Assembly: GCA_037074765.1 (NCBI GenBank)
Contig: JBAMDO010000032.1
Span: 186,001-250,000 of the forward strand
DNA from: Mansonella perstans
Lineage: Eukaryota; Nematoda; Chromadorea; Rhabditida; Onchocercidae
Reading direction: 5' to 3'
DNA: 64,000 nt
Shown here: positions 26,448-37,600 of the stretch, one piece after another
Layout: each line of letters starts with the position of its first letter
Position numbering within the stretch: position 1 is the first letter of the stretch
Translations under genes and position numbers: made by a program
Notes under the pieces: generated by a model
Database searches by the model: none
The model's input: the letters and a program-made list of their open reading frames with translations, nothing else
What the model was told of the DNA's origin: nothing

Positions 26448-28167
26448 ATGTTTGCACTGAATACTTTTGAATTATATAAGGACAATCATTCCGGTCTACA
26501 CACTGATTACAAATACCGGTATTTATTATTTTTTATTATTAAAATTATATAGTCATTAGCCATCTTAAAGCATTCAAGTCCAAAAATCGAAATGTTTGGT
26601 TACTTTCAAACGTCTTGTCAGGCATGTCTGTGATTCTCTCCCCATTTTTGTGCCTAAAAGATTCGATAATTTGCTGTAGTAGAAAACTTGTAGACAATCC
26701 AAGAACGCACAGATTAATCTTATTTTTTAATGCAGATATGCGTTATCGTTCGAAACAGTGTCTGATCCGATTGAAAAGACGATATTGTTCCAAAAATATT
26801 GGAACCTAACGATCATTGTTTCAATAGGCTACTTCTTTGTTATCAAGTTGATCCAGTATTTGATGAAACATCGATCTGCCTACAAATTACGCTGGCCTTT
26901 AGTCATTTGGAATTTTTCACTCGCTCTCTTCAATATTTTTGGATTCATTCGCTTCGGTGAAGCAAGTTTTCAATATTTTTCGCTGAAATTTCTTGTACAT
27001 TTTAGAATATTATTGACTATCGGTGCCTAATGGTAGTTGTTACTAATTACTTGTTCATCTCTCAATGGGCAGTAATTCATCATTCACTTTAAGGATATGT
27101 TGCATACGTTGCTATTCGAGGGAATCTATCAATCCTTGTGCTATTCCGTAAAACCCACTGGTGTCGCAGCATATTGGTCATATTTATTTTTCTTGTCAAA
27201 AATCGTGGAGCTTGGCGATACATTATTTATTATCCTTAGAAAGAAACCTCTCATTTTTTTGCATTATTATCATCATGCTGCAGTACTTATTTATTCTGCC
27301 CATTCGGGTAAGTTATCATGCCAGATTATTTTGTCATCATTATCTACTGAGAATACGGGAGATAACATTCCTTATTTTGAAACCTATTTGCTGAATTAAG
27401 CTGCCGAAAATACGGGATCCGGAAAAGCATTTATAGCGATGAATTATCTGGCGCATTCCGCCATGTATACATACTTTGCAGTTGCAGCTTACGGAATTCG
27501 ACCACCGAAGTAAGGATTTATCAAATAAAAGCGATAAATTTAGCAATTTTTATAAACAATTTCAAAAAAAATGGAGTGTTTCACTTGGTTTTTCTTATTA
27601 AATTCACATTTTACATAACTTCTCTCGCCGACTTGGAAATCCACCAAAAACTTGGAATGCATGGTTCCACATTTCACAATGCACACATTTCAGAGCAATA
27701 TCCATGGCTCTCACTACCATCCAAATAGTTCAGATGTTTGCAGGAATCGGCGTCCTGTTTTACGTTTACGAAATCAAAACTGGAACCTATTTGCCGTAAG
27801 TTTCCACAGTGAATGTTCATTCAAATTTGACTGACTGTAAAAAATCGTTGGAATTCCCCACTTATCACAGCACTTTCTGAAATGCTGTATCTCTTACAAC
27901 AATTGTATAAGCTGCTGCTTTGTTAATATTTATAATATATGTAGCCGAAGCAAACATACACTGATTAGATTAAAGAAAAAAAGTTACTACAACCAACATT
28001 AGTTCAAGAGGACTTTAATTGGAGATGAAATTTATTTCAGATGCCAACAATCAATGCAGAATCTCTTTCTCGGCGTTTTTCTCTATGCAACTTTCGCGAT
28101 ACTTTTTATCCAATTCTTCATCTCCAATTATTTCTGTAAATCTGATAAGAAGGTGAAGAAGCGGTAA
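26448..28167 (+). CDS. ELO/ELOVL very-long-chain fatty acid elongase
   Basis: This is the ER membrane 3-ketoacyl-CoA synthase that condenses malonyl-CoA with fatty acyl-CoA. Six exons give about 282 residues: 26448-26518, 26736-26961, 27094-27307, 27401-27509, 27694-27795 and 28041-28167. The family landmarks are the KIVELGDTLFIILRKKPLIF block and the catalytic histidine box HYYHH, followed by MNYLAHSAMYTYFA and several hydrophobic membrane segments. The wording is closest to the ELOVL6/ELOVL3 and nematode ELO-5/ELO-6 branch, so saturated or branched-chain substrates are likely. The C-terminus KVKKR fits a KxKxx ER-retrieval signal. Exon 2 best ends at GAA followed by a GCAAGT donor: this restores family spacing, whereas the nearest in-frame GT would add 11 residues. 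Nothing else is unusual. Confidence 0.93.
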
Positions 28168-29132
28168 ACTTTAGCCTCTTTTTAAACATCATACTTTTTA
28201 TATTGAAATGAAATTGGTTGAATTCCTTGCACTTCTCAGAAAGGTTTTAATACAAATGGCTACATAGATTTATACAAACAGTACGAGACACCAGAGAGCA
28301 ATCCTTAACTTTAATTATCCATCTGCTCCATTCAACTAAAACGCTTACCTTTTATTTTGAACTTTTCAGAATACAATAGAATAAAAAGTTAAAAAATCTT
28401 TTTTTTTTACAAGCTAATCAATGACAAGCAAAAGCAAGGAACCCTTCATGTAAATATTCTTTGCATGATGCATAGCATTCTAGCTGGTACCATAGGTCAA
28501 ACATGGAACATGATGAAACAATACAATCATTCAACTGAGAAATCTGTTCCACAAACAATAAAAAACATAAATCTAAGCAATATCTCTACATTGTTGTAAT
28601 GGTACTGTAACAAAAATAGTGCAATGTAGCTTCTATCAACAGACAATACACCTAAACAAAAAATTGTTGCAATTGTTGAAGACGGACTGATACTAACTTC
28701 TTCCTTAACCATATTATTTCAATAACAATAAAATGATGCATGTTAAGAGGTTTAAATACTAATGCATGTCAAAAGGTTTAAATACTACTTTCTTATTAAT
28801 TGCACTTCAAAAATCATAAGGAATTTTCAGTTTAAACATGACATTTCCTTAACAACCAAAAACAATCGCTCCGAATTGACAACTCTTTTATTATTCCATA
28901 ACAATTCGTTCAGTTCCTTCTTTTTACATCATCTCAATAGTCTGCTGTATCACTGCGAAGAAGGAGAATAGAAAAAATTAAGCAAAATACATGCAGGTGC
29001 TAAAAGATAACACCAAGTCTGAATGACAACACACAGATTCTCTTTCTTATTAGCATCAAATTCACTACAAATAAAAAATTCACATCTGAGTTTACCAAGA
29101 TATTCTAGAAATTTGTGACAACACGTTGTCAG
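28168..29132. other. Convergent 3' region, elongase (+) / TGF-beta receptor (-)
   Basis: UTR-like sequence with no gene seen. It includes a 26-bp tandem duplication (28736-28787) and a minus-strand AATAAA near 28890 that could end the receptor transcript. Confidence 0.45.
28736..28787. repeat. 26-bp tandem duplication (2 copies)
   Basis: Two copies of a unit with ATGCATGT and AGGTTTAAATACTA lie head-to-tail and differ at two positions. Confidence 0.85.
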
Positions 29133-32100
29133 CTAACTTCGAACTTTCCAGCCTAAAATGGCTGCCTGACGATCTATCGCCTTACGAACATTCATTGCAG
29201 TAAGTCGACATAATGGCGATTCGGTCCAGCATTCCTGCATCATTTGCAGCACTCCTCCCATCACCTGAAATACCTCGAAGAAAAACCTTACAAACTTCAG
29301 GAATCGTAGTGTTCGAATTTAAAAATTTGGTAGCAAAAAGTTCGTTTTCGATATGAAAACTTAATAATCTCCAGTTGCATTTCATGAGCAAAAATATATA
29401 AAATAAAATTCTAGTTTTTAAAATTCTATAAAAAAGGGAAAAACAAGAATTACAAACTTTGTCACTTATCCATTCATCTTGAATAGTAGGCCGTCGTTTC
29501 TCGACACAAACACACAATCTCATTTCTTCTATTGTTGGGTCTCGGCCTACGCAGTCAAAGTAAGGTAGTTCAAAAGGTTTTGATTTTTCTGCAAAATTAC
29601 TGATTTCAGATGAATAAATAGCAAGAGATAAATATGAATCAATGTAAGTGATTCTTCAGCTGATTATATAATTTTACCCTGGTTTCCGCATCTCCACATG
29701 ATCTCCCAAATGATAAGACCCATCGAATACATATCAGCAGTTTTATAAGCTTCGAAATGATTTGTGGGGAAACAACCTTCCAATATCTCTGGTGCCAAAT
29801 AACGCTATAATGATATTAACAAATTAGCAATAGTAAAAAATATCTGCCGAATGACTGTAAAAACAATTTATTATTATATTTCTTTTTTATAAGACGAACT
29901 TCAAAAATAATCTGTTGATCCAATGTATTCTAAAGCAATTCAAATCACTTTGTTATCCTAATAAGACATTAATGCCATGCATTATATACTGTCATCCTAT
30001 AACGTTATGGAGATGGAGGAAAATATAACTCTAATGAAATATAACATTATTAAAAAAAACACTTCCGTTAAAACAGTTGCATGTTACTCCCAAAAACTGA
30101 AACCTTACTTGATCTATAGCGAGGGTTAAACTAATCTTACTTTTCTTAATAGCTGCCTAAAATACATTGGAAAGCACAAGAAAGGCGTTTCATTTCCGAA
30201 ATCCTGGCCAAGCTTCAGCAACTGTACAGGAATACTGAAGAAGATGTAACTGTTGGGTCTGCTGAAGAGAACTTTGATCATAATTAATGTGAAACTTACG
30301 ACAGTGCCACACTTGTTGTTATCTGGAACATTTATCTCAGCATTCATGTACCGTACTGCCAGGCCAAGATCAGCAATCACACAAGTCAAATCCGATTTCA
30401 CCAAGATATTTTTTGATTTGAGATCGCGATGAGCAATTGCTGGCTTTCCTGTAATTACCAAGAAATATTTCTATTAAAACTTTTTTTTTTTGAAAAAAAA
30501 AAACTTGCCGCGTGGACCAGGAATTTCGTTGTGTAAAAAAGACAAGCCAACTGCAATACTGCGAATCATTTGCAACATTACTGGTTCACTAATAACATTC
30601 GCAGACAAATAATCATAAAGAGAACCATGCTCGTGATATTCAGTTATTAGCCACAACTGAGTACTCGTTCCAGTATCTAAAAATTATATGCCATTCAGTT
30701 ATTCATTCCCGCATTTCATCTATGTATTCATTATTAAAAAAACACTCCATGCAGATTCCCCAGAATCTCACATAACTGCTCAACAAAATATCTCCAGTGC
30801 AATAAAAAATATTTTTGAAGCTTCTATAGTAAATTTGAAGGACAGTAGAAACAATTTGAAGGAGGCAAAAAAATATCGTGAACACTACTGCATTGTGTAT
30901 TCACAAATTTTCATGCCTAAAAATCCTTTTAGTTAAGGTTTCTTCCAGTTTATTGCAAGTGCTAATACAAATAGAAATATTGTATTAGCATATATATACT
31001 AGTGTGATTGCTATGTATACATATATATTAGCATATACATAACAATCATACTGCAGATACGATTAGGCGTGTTGAATCCTGGTAGAGCAAAAACATTTCA
31101 TGCATTAATCAAATTAAAAATAAGTCACACAGTGGAGAAAGAAACATGACCAATAAGATTTAATACCTTTATTGTCAGAAGCAATAAAGCGCAACAAATT
31201 CGGATGACGGAGAAGATTTGTTTGGAAAATTTCGACTTCTCGATTCCATGATCTTTCATCACGCGAACTGAATATTTTTACAGCGACCTCATCACCTCTC
31301 CAATAGCCCAACCAAACCTGTAACATCCGGTCAACAATGTATATAAAGATGTAATGTATTAAGTTGAAATATTAAAGATGTATATAAAGATGTAATGTAT
31401 TAAGTTGAAATATTAAGATGCTTAAAAGTGATGAAAAAATTACTTCTCCAAAGCGTCCTTGCCCAATTTCCTTCTGTAGTTCGATCTGACGAGCGATAGT
31501 ACGTTGAGCAAGTAATGGAAATCCTATAAATTATAACTGTAACAATTGGTCTAGTATTATCAGTGGACAACTTTTCTGAACAAACAAATCACTGTGTTAT
31601 CCTACTCTACCTGTATTATTCTTTTAATTTTCGCAAGTTCCATAACGATTGCTTCCATCTACCCTCTTTTTCATCACCCTAATTAAAGATTTCATAAATT
31701 TGTATTTAATCGCGGCATCACATTCAAATATTGATTCAATTTGAATAATTAGTACTAGAAAATGTACCTGAACCAGAGCCCGTAGTTGCAGAATCATCTA
31801 GATTATATAACAAATCGCTCAGGTGTCCTAAACCATCCGTTGAGCTCATTAGTAATTTTTCTTCACCAGTACTTGAAAAAATATCATTATACTGGATAAA
31901 ACACAAAAACAAAGCAGTTTTTATAATTATTAGTACTGCATACAAAAACTTCCGGTAACCGACACTAGTATTATATGTCGCAGACGACAAACGATTCCAA
32001 TTTTAACTGATGCATCATAAAAAGCTGATTAATAGCTAGTATTAGCATTCTTTTAATTGAACAAGTTAGGAAAAAGGAGAGAAAAAATTTATAAAAATTA

Positions 32101-33499
32101 TAGAACTGAACTCCGCGAATAATCAAACTGTTTTGCTTCCTTCAATTAGTGCACTATAATGTCGTAGAACTAAAGATGAGTGCTTACACATCAGAGTGTT
32201 CCTCGCCAGAATTATGATGTGTCCAGTAAAATATCCACCGTTTCAACGGTTTGTTTATCCAGGCGAAAGCGAAAAATATAGAAAATGCACAAATGCCAGT
32301 TCCAATCAAAAAGATAATCAGAACGTGAATTAACGGTATGCCATTATTCTGAAATTGTAGGAAACAAAAAAATAAAGATGAAAATGTTTACTGCAATGCT
32401 AAACAATATTGATACACTCGTTTCCAAAAAAAATAATTACCTATCCTAACAACTTATCATAAAATCTATAAACAACATGGAAATTTTTATGTAATTATTA
32501 TTTATACAGTTGAAAAATATAGTTTGGAATAATGAGAATAGTTACATCATGACGCACGGTAGTGATTGCCTCAGCACTCAAAGTAATGGATAATCCAGAT
32601 AAATAAAGGAAAATGACCTTTATAACTTACCAAACTGTAATCAATCACTGAACTCAAGTCCAGATCTCCGTTGCAGAACGAATAATTCTGGCAGCACTGC
32701 ATTACACTTCCATCTTTCATTGGTTGTTTGGCTCGGCAATGCAAATCAGGACTTGCATCCTTGCTCAGACAACTGGAAATGTTATTTAATCATACTAGTT
32801 TCACATTTTCTATTGGTAACTCTCTAACGATAGACTCTGTCGCTGCAAAACCATAAAAGAACACCGTAAAAGCATATACCATAATCCTCATACACTCGTA
32901 TACTTAAACCAACTGATCGTAGAAGACAGTACAAAAATGATTCTTCTCTATCATACAGATATCAAAAACCATATCAGTACCAACCTTAAGATAACCGATC
33001 GATCCGGTAGTAAACGTTTATAGCATATTCCACTAGTCGACCGGCAAATAAACGGGTAACTGTTTCCATAAAAACGACTAATTTCTTCACCGCAACCAGA
33101 ATACGAGCAGTTGCAAATCAATTCCACAGATAAATCTATCGGTTCTCTCAAATCTGAAATTTAAACATAAAAAACATTCAAAATAATAACAATTCACAAA
33201 GATTTATCACAATACAATAATTGCAAAAAAAAATTACCATGAATGCTTTTTTAAGAAAAAACTTTCATCACTCATACACGTCCCATACATGATGCCATAC
33301 CAAAACTGGCAAAAAAAATTTTTACTCAAAAAACAATATTATCTGTAGTATAGTTTGAAACAAGAGAAAATTAAACATAATAGTACTAACTTGCTTGATA
33401 TCGTTCCATAAACTTTAGAATAGCATATCCAGGATCAGTATCATCCTTGACAGCTGTCGTTACAAAAGGTATAAAAATAAACAGTGCCAATGTCCGCAT
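29133..33499 (-). CDS. Type I TGF-beta/activin-family receptor Ser/Thr kinase
   Basis: The type I receptor is phosphorylated by a type II receptor on its GS box and then phosphorylates R-Smads. Twelve exons give about 546 residues: 33391-33499, 32985-33153, 32631-32772, 32190-32348, 31768-31891, 31444-31523, 31167-31317, 30509-30676, 30300-30448, 29678-29804, 29458-29588 and 29133-29264. In order: signal peptide ([16 protein letters not shown]), Cys-rich ectodomain ending in the box [11 protein letters not shown] segment ([17 protein letters not shown]), GS box ([15 protein letters not shown]), then the kinase with [31 protein letters not shown] and YLAPEIL. The L45 loop reads ASDNKDTGTSTQ, like ALK4/ALK5 rather than BMP receptors. 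One intron (30508 downward) begins GCAAGT. In nematodes it corresponds to the DAF-1/SMA-6 class; which of the two I cannot decide by eye. Confidence 0.95.
31337..31418. repeat. 41-bp tandem duplication inside a receptor intron
   Basis: Two near-identical copies of a unit with ATGTATATAAAGATGTAATG are offset by 41 bp, within the intron between the GS/kinase exon (31444-31523) and the next exon. Confidence 0.85.
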
Positions 33500-34283
33500 T
33501 ATCTTATCTTAAATTATTGCTTAATCAATCAAATAGAGGAGCAGTTTGTAAAATAATTCACATTATATCTATTCATAAAACAAAATTAGCTTTAAAGTAT
33601 ATTTCTCGGTTAGCTAAAGTGTACCAATGCGTATAAGCAAAGTTATACGTGGATGGAGAAATCTACTCATTAATTCTTCACTAATTAACTCTACAGTATG
33701 AATAAATATTAACTATAGCTAATAGCTGAACATTATTAATTATTTGCCCTCAATGTTTATTCTTAACAATTTGCAAATTTTTTTTTTGAAAAATGGAATT
33801 AATAATTCAAAAAATTATGTTCCTTTTTCTTACTATGTATCGTAAATGAATGCATAAGCTTAGCAAGTGAAAAAGTACAAAAGAATGATATTTAAATTTG
33901 ACTGAAACTAATAAAATATTTTCATATTAATTAGTCGAATTCACTGGAGATATTTCAATGTTTTTTCTTCTATAATTCACAACTAATTTAAATATTTCGA
34001 ACTTTACCATTGGAAATGACCATTGGAATAGCCTGTCCATCGATACTTATCCCATTGGTTACTTCTTATCACACATTAATCACACATTATTCCTGATAGA
34101 TTGATATCTTGGGGCAAATTTTCCCCCTTAATGTTCTTTAAGTGAGAGCTCCATTGATAAGAGCTGAAAGTATAGTGAAAGATTGTTTGTCTTTGACATA
34201 GGAAACAGAACGCTGAGAACTTTAATAGCTTTAAATTAAATTTGAAAGAATTTATGATTGAAATTGATGAATGTAATAAAATT

Positions 34284-34404
34284 AAGCTTAGAGATCACTG
34301 AGTGATAAAAAATCAAACTTAGAGATCACTGAGTGATAAAAAATTAAACTTAGAGATCACTGAGTGATAAGAAATTAAACTTAGAGATCACTGAGTGATA
34401 AAGA
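34284..34404. repeat. Four 31-bp repeats, each with the palindrome ATCACTGAGTGAT
   Basis: The core CTTAGAGATCACTGAGTGAT recurs with its first base at 34287, 34318, 34349 and 34380, exactly 31 bp apart. ATCACT-G-AGTGAT is a perfect 13-bp palindrome. The spacers are A-rich and vary slightly. Spacing is close to three helical turns, so all four sites would face the same side of the DNA. Confidence 0.93.
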
Positions 34405-34540
34405 ACAGAATACACATAAGAATCGCATATCCATATTCTCAAAGACACGCACAGAGGAATCATTCTGATATCGTTTACAAAGCAAAGGTTTGTACTCACA
34501 TTGCAAAATGACTTTGAAGAAGATTACGTAACAAGTGAGC

Positions 34541-34587
34541 GATAACGGAATCTACGTTGTTCCGATGACGGAATCTACGTTATTCTG
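34541..34587. repeat. 23-bp tandem duplication upstream of VPS8
   Basis: Two copies (GATAACGGAATCTACGTTGT and GATGACGGAATCTACGTTAT, each with a short tail) lie head-to-tail, 88-134 bp upstream of the VPS8 ATG. Confidence 0.85.
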
Positions 34588-34674
34588 AATTGTTTGATTG
34601 TTACGTGTTATTATACTAAGTAATTTCTAGACTTGTCGTGATTAAGTGAAAAAGATTTGACCATTAGATGGTTC

Positions 34675-37600
34675 ATGTCGTCGATAGCTACCGATGAAGA
34701 CATTGTGGATAAATGGATTGAAATTGATGATTCAATCAGTGTTCCAGAACAAACTCTCGATGAAATTCTCGCTGATGTAAGATATTAAAACATTATAAAA
34801 CTTATTGTATCATTTTTCATGAAAAATTGATTTGAATTAAGTAATCGAAATAGTTTGTAATTGATATATTACATATTATTTTTATAGAAAATCCTCGATT
34901 TGGATGAGGAGATTTTGAGTGGATTGGATGATGAGGAAGCGTTATTCACATCACCACGACAGTCAAGTCCAATATCATCTGTTTCCTCCTATACATTGGA
35001 TTCACGTTTTCATATCAAAGAATTAGGTAATTCATTGCTATCAAAAGGAATTGACATCACGTCAGAGAAAAAAAACGATAGTTTGGTTGAAAAAACGATG
35101 TCCATTTTAAATATCAAGTCAACAGTTAGCTTCTTTGGCTTTTTTAGGCTCTTCTTAAGCTCTTTTTTTGGAATCACTGTATTGACAGTAATTACTCACC
35201 TTTTAATTGAAGCTAACAATTTTGCTTTCTATTTGAATTACTTGTTGATCATGCTGTAACTCAATCGTGCTTTTGTATTAACTATCCAGTGTTCAATACT
35301 ACTACACTCATAGCATTTCTCAGAAATGCTCATTTTCGGGTATATTTAACTCCATATGATGACATATTATGTTTAGATGTGGAGGACCTTAATTTTATAT
35401 TAGAATGATTTGTTCCGTTAATTAGAGAGCAAAGAAGAATTCTCCGATAGCTTATTTCATTTTAATGCCGTTAGTGTTTTAGATAGGAATCGTGTACCAA
35501 ACTATTTCAGACTCCATTACGTATGAGTTAAAGATGTGGAATGATCGTGGTTTTGGAGGTCACACTAGAGCTTTGGCTGTTTCTAATGCTAACATTGCTG
35601 TTGGAACGAGTCGTGGATTAGTACTAATCTTTGGCTATGAAAATCGAAGGTTACTACAATTCTTTTCTAAACGTTTTAGATTTTTAATTCCAATATTCTT
35701 AGCAGGAATTTATCTTCGGAAAATCGCCATCTTGATTTGCAGACTGGTCCATTCGATAACACCAGATGGTTGCCCAGTATCATGTCTCGACTTTAACAAA
35801 ACTAGTACAATGTTGGCTATTGGCTACGGTTCCGGTCTAATACGTACATTCAGTATTGTCACGGGCAAGGTGATGAACAATATCAATGATGTAGTTCAGC
35901 CTGGCCAGGGTGTGCTACAAATTCTTTTTTGTACAAGGTGCAATTTACACTTATTCTTGTTACATTTGCTAAATGCATTTTACAGTACTAATTTGCTTAA
36001 ATGTCAAAAAAACAGAACGATGTTATAAACTATCAGTCATGATGTTTATTTTTGGCGCTAAGGGCTGTAGCTGGATTGATGACCACATATTATAGTAGCT
36101 TATAAAGAATTCGCAAGTATCTGATATAAATGTTCTTACTTGAATCAATAATTAATTTTGCTAAAATCTATGTTCTTTTTTGTTCATATTTTCTTCAATG
36201 GATTAATTGTTTCAGTGATAGGAAACTTGCATGCCTAGACAGTGGAGGTTCAGTTTATGAATTAACATTATCAACAGCAGTTCGATCACGAAAAGCTCGC
36301 TGTGTTTTCTCAGGCTGCCATGGAGAGGTTGCTATATGAAAAAAAAATTTAGTTAGTTAGTTTCTCTGATTATGGGAATGTAAATTTTAGAATGTGATTG
36401 CAGGTGGTTTATTTGAAAATGTTGGACAACGAACGTATCTTAGCTCTTTTATCACTCAAGAAATTGTTTCTAGTAAACTTGAAAAAGATATGCTTGATAT
36501 ATTCTGCTGCATTCAATGGACCGGCCAATCGTCCACCTTTGATTGATTGTCAGACAATAAACATCAAAGTAAGTTGACTGTGTCATTTCACGTTAGTTCT
36601 AATATTGCTGGTGGCTATCCGTGCTCGTTTTAAATACTTTCTATTTGTTATAGCTAATGTGACGTATATCTCATTTCGGAGGTGGGCATGTCTGCAACAG
36701 GAATATGTGTGTGTTTAAGCTTTTAACGCATTTATTTTAACACTGACTCAGCAAAAAATATTCCAAAAGAAGTTAAAACAAAGTATGTTTTTAAGCTTTT
36801 AAACGCACTTATTTTAACATCTTGCAGGAATCACAAAGTAAAACCACTGCTTTTTGTGTGGGACGCGGTTCGAAAGTTGAATTCTATTATTTAAGTTATG
36901 GATCTTCAAATTTGCGAGTTATACATTATCGGTAAGTTCCTGACGGAGTGTCCTAAGGAAACTTTTTAGCATTCGAAAAATCTTCCATGAATTCGTGTTT
37001 TTTTATATTTTATTATATTTTTTGCATTTGATTTTAAAAGTTAACTTCTGTTTTCAAAGATATATGTTGAACTTCATACTGTGTAGAGTAGCTACGTGAC
37101 TATTATTTTCATTTTTTCATTTTGGCTTCTAACTTTTCGGGTTCTGTGGATAAGATTTCGTTAAAAATCCATGGCCAGAAATTTTATTAATTTTTATTCT
37201 TTAGTGATTTTGTTCCACTTTTCATACTAGGTTTATCTCCATTTTCTTTTTCGTGCTTTCCGTTTCCACTTTTTTTACATCTAGATTATTATCGTTGGAT
37301 TTCGACATGATAAATCTAAAATGGGTGGATCCATGTTATTTAATAGTTGTGGATGCTCATGAAAGGATTCATTTGATCGATACTGTGCACGGAGATATTG
37401 CAGTGGAAAATATTCGTGATGTACAACTCACATATGCTACTGCTGATTTTAAGGTATGTTGATTAAAAGAGACGAGGGAAAAAGGAGAAAGAATTTCACT
37501 ATGAAGTTTTTTTGCAGGGTTTGTCTACTGGAGGTAATGTAAGTGCTGCCTTAGATTATCTGGCTGATTGCGTTTGTTACCATTCTATTTGCCGTGTTGA

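Larger units (their letters stand above)
33500..34674. promoter_or_regulatory. Divergent promoter region, TGF-beta receptor (-) / VPS8 (+)
   Basis: A 1.2-kb interval between two start codons that point away from each other. It holds four 31-bp repeats with a central palindrome (34284-34404) and a 23-bp duplication (34541-34587). No coding sequence was seen. Confidence 0.55.

Noticed and set aside
29182..29523. Minus-strand 113-codon frame near the receptor 3' end
   Set aside because: A read-through of a real kinase exon into its intron; the spliced frame ending at 29133 completes the kinase domain.
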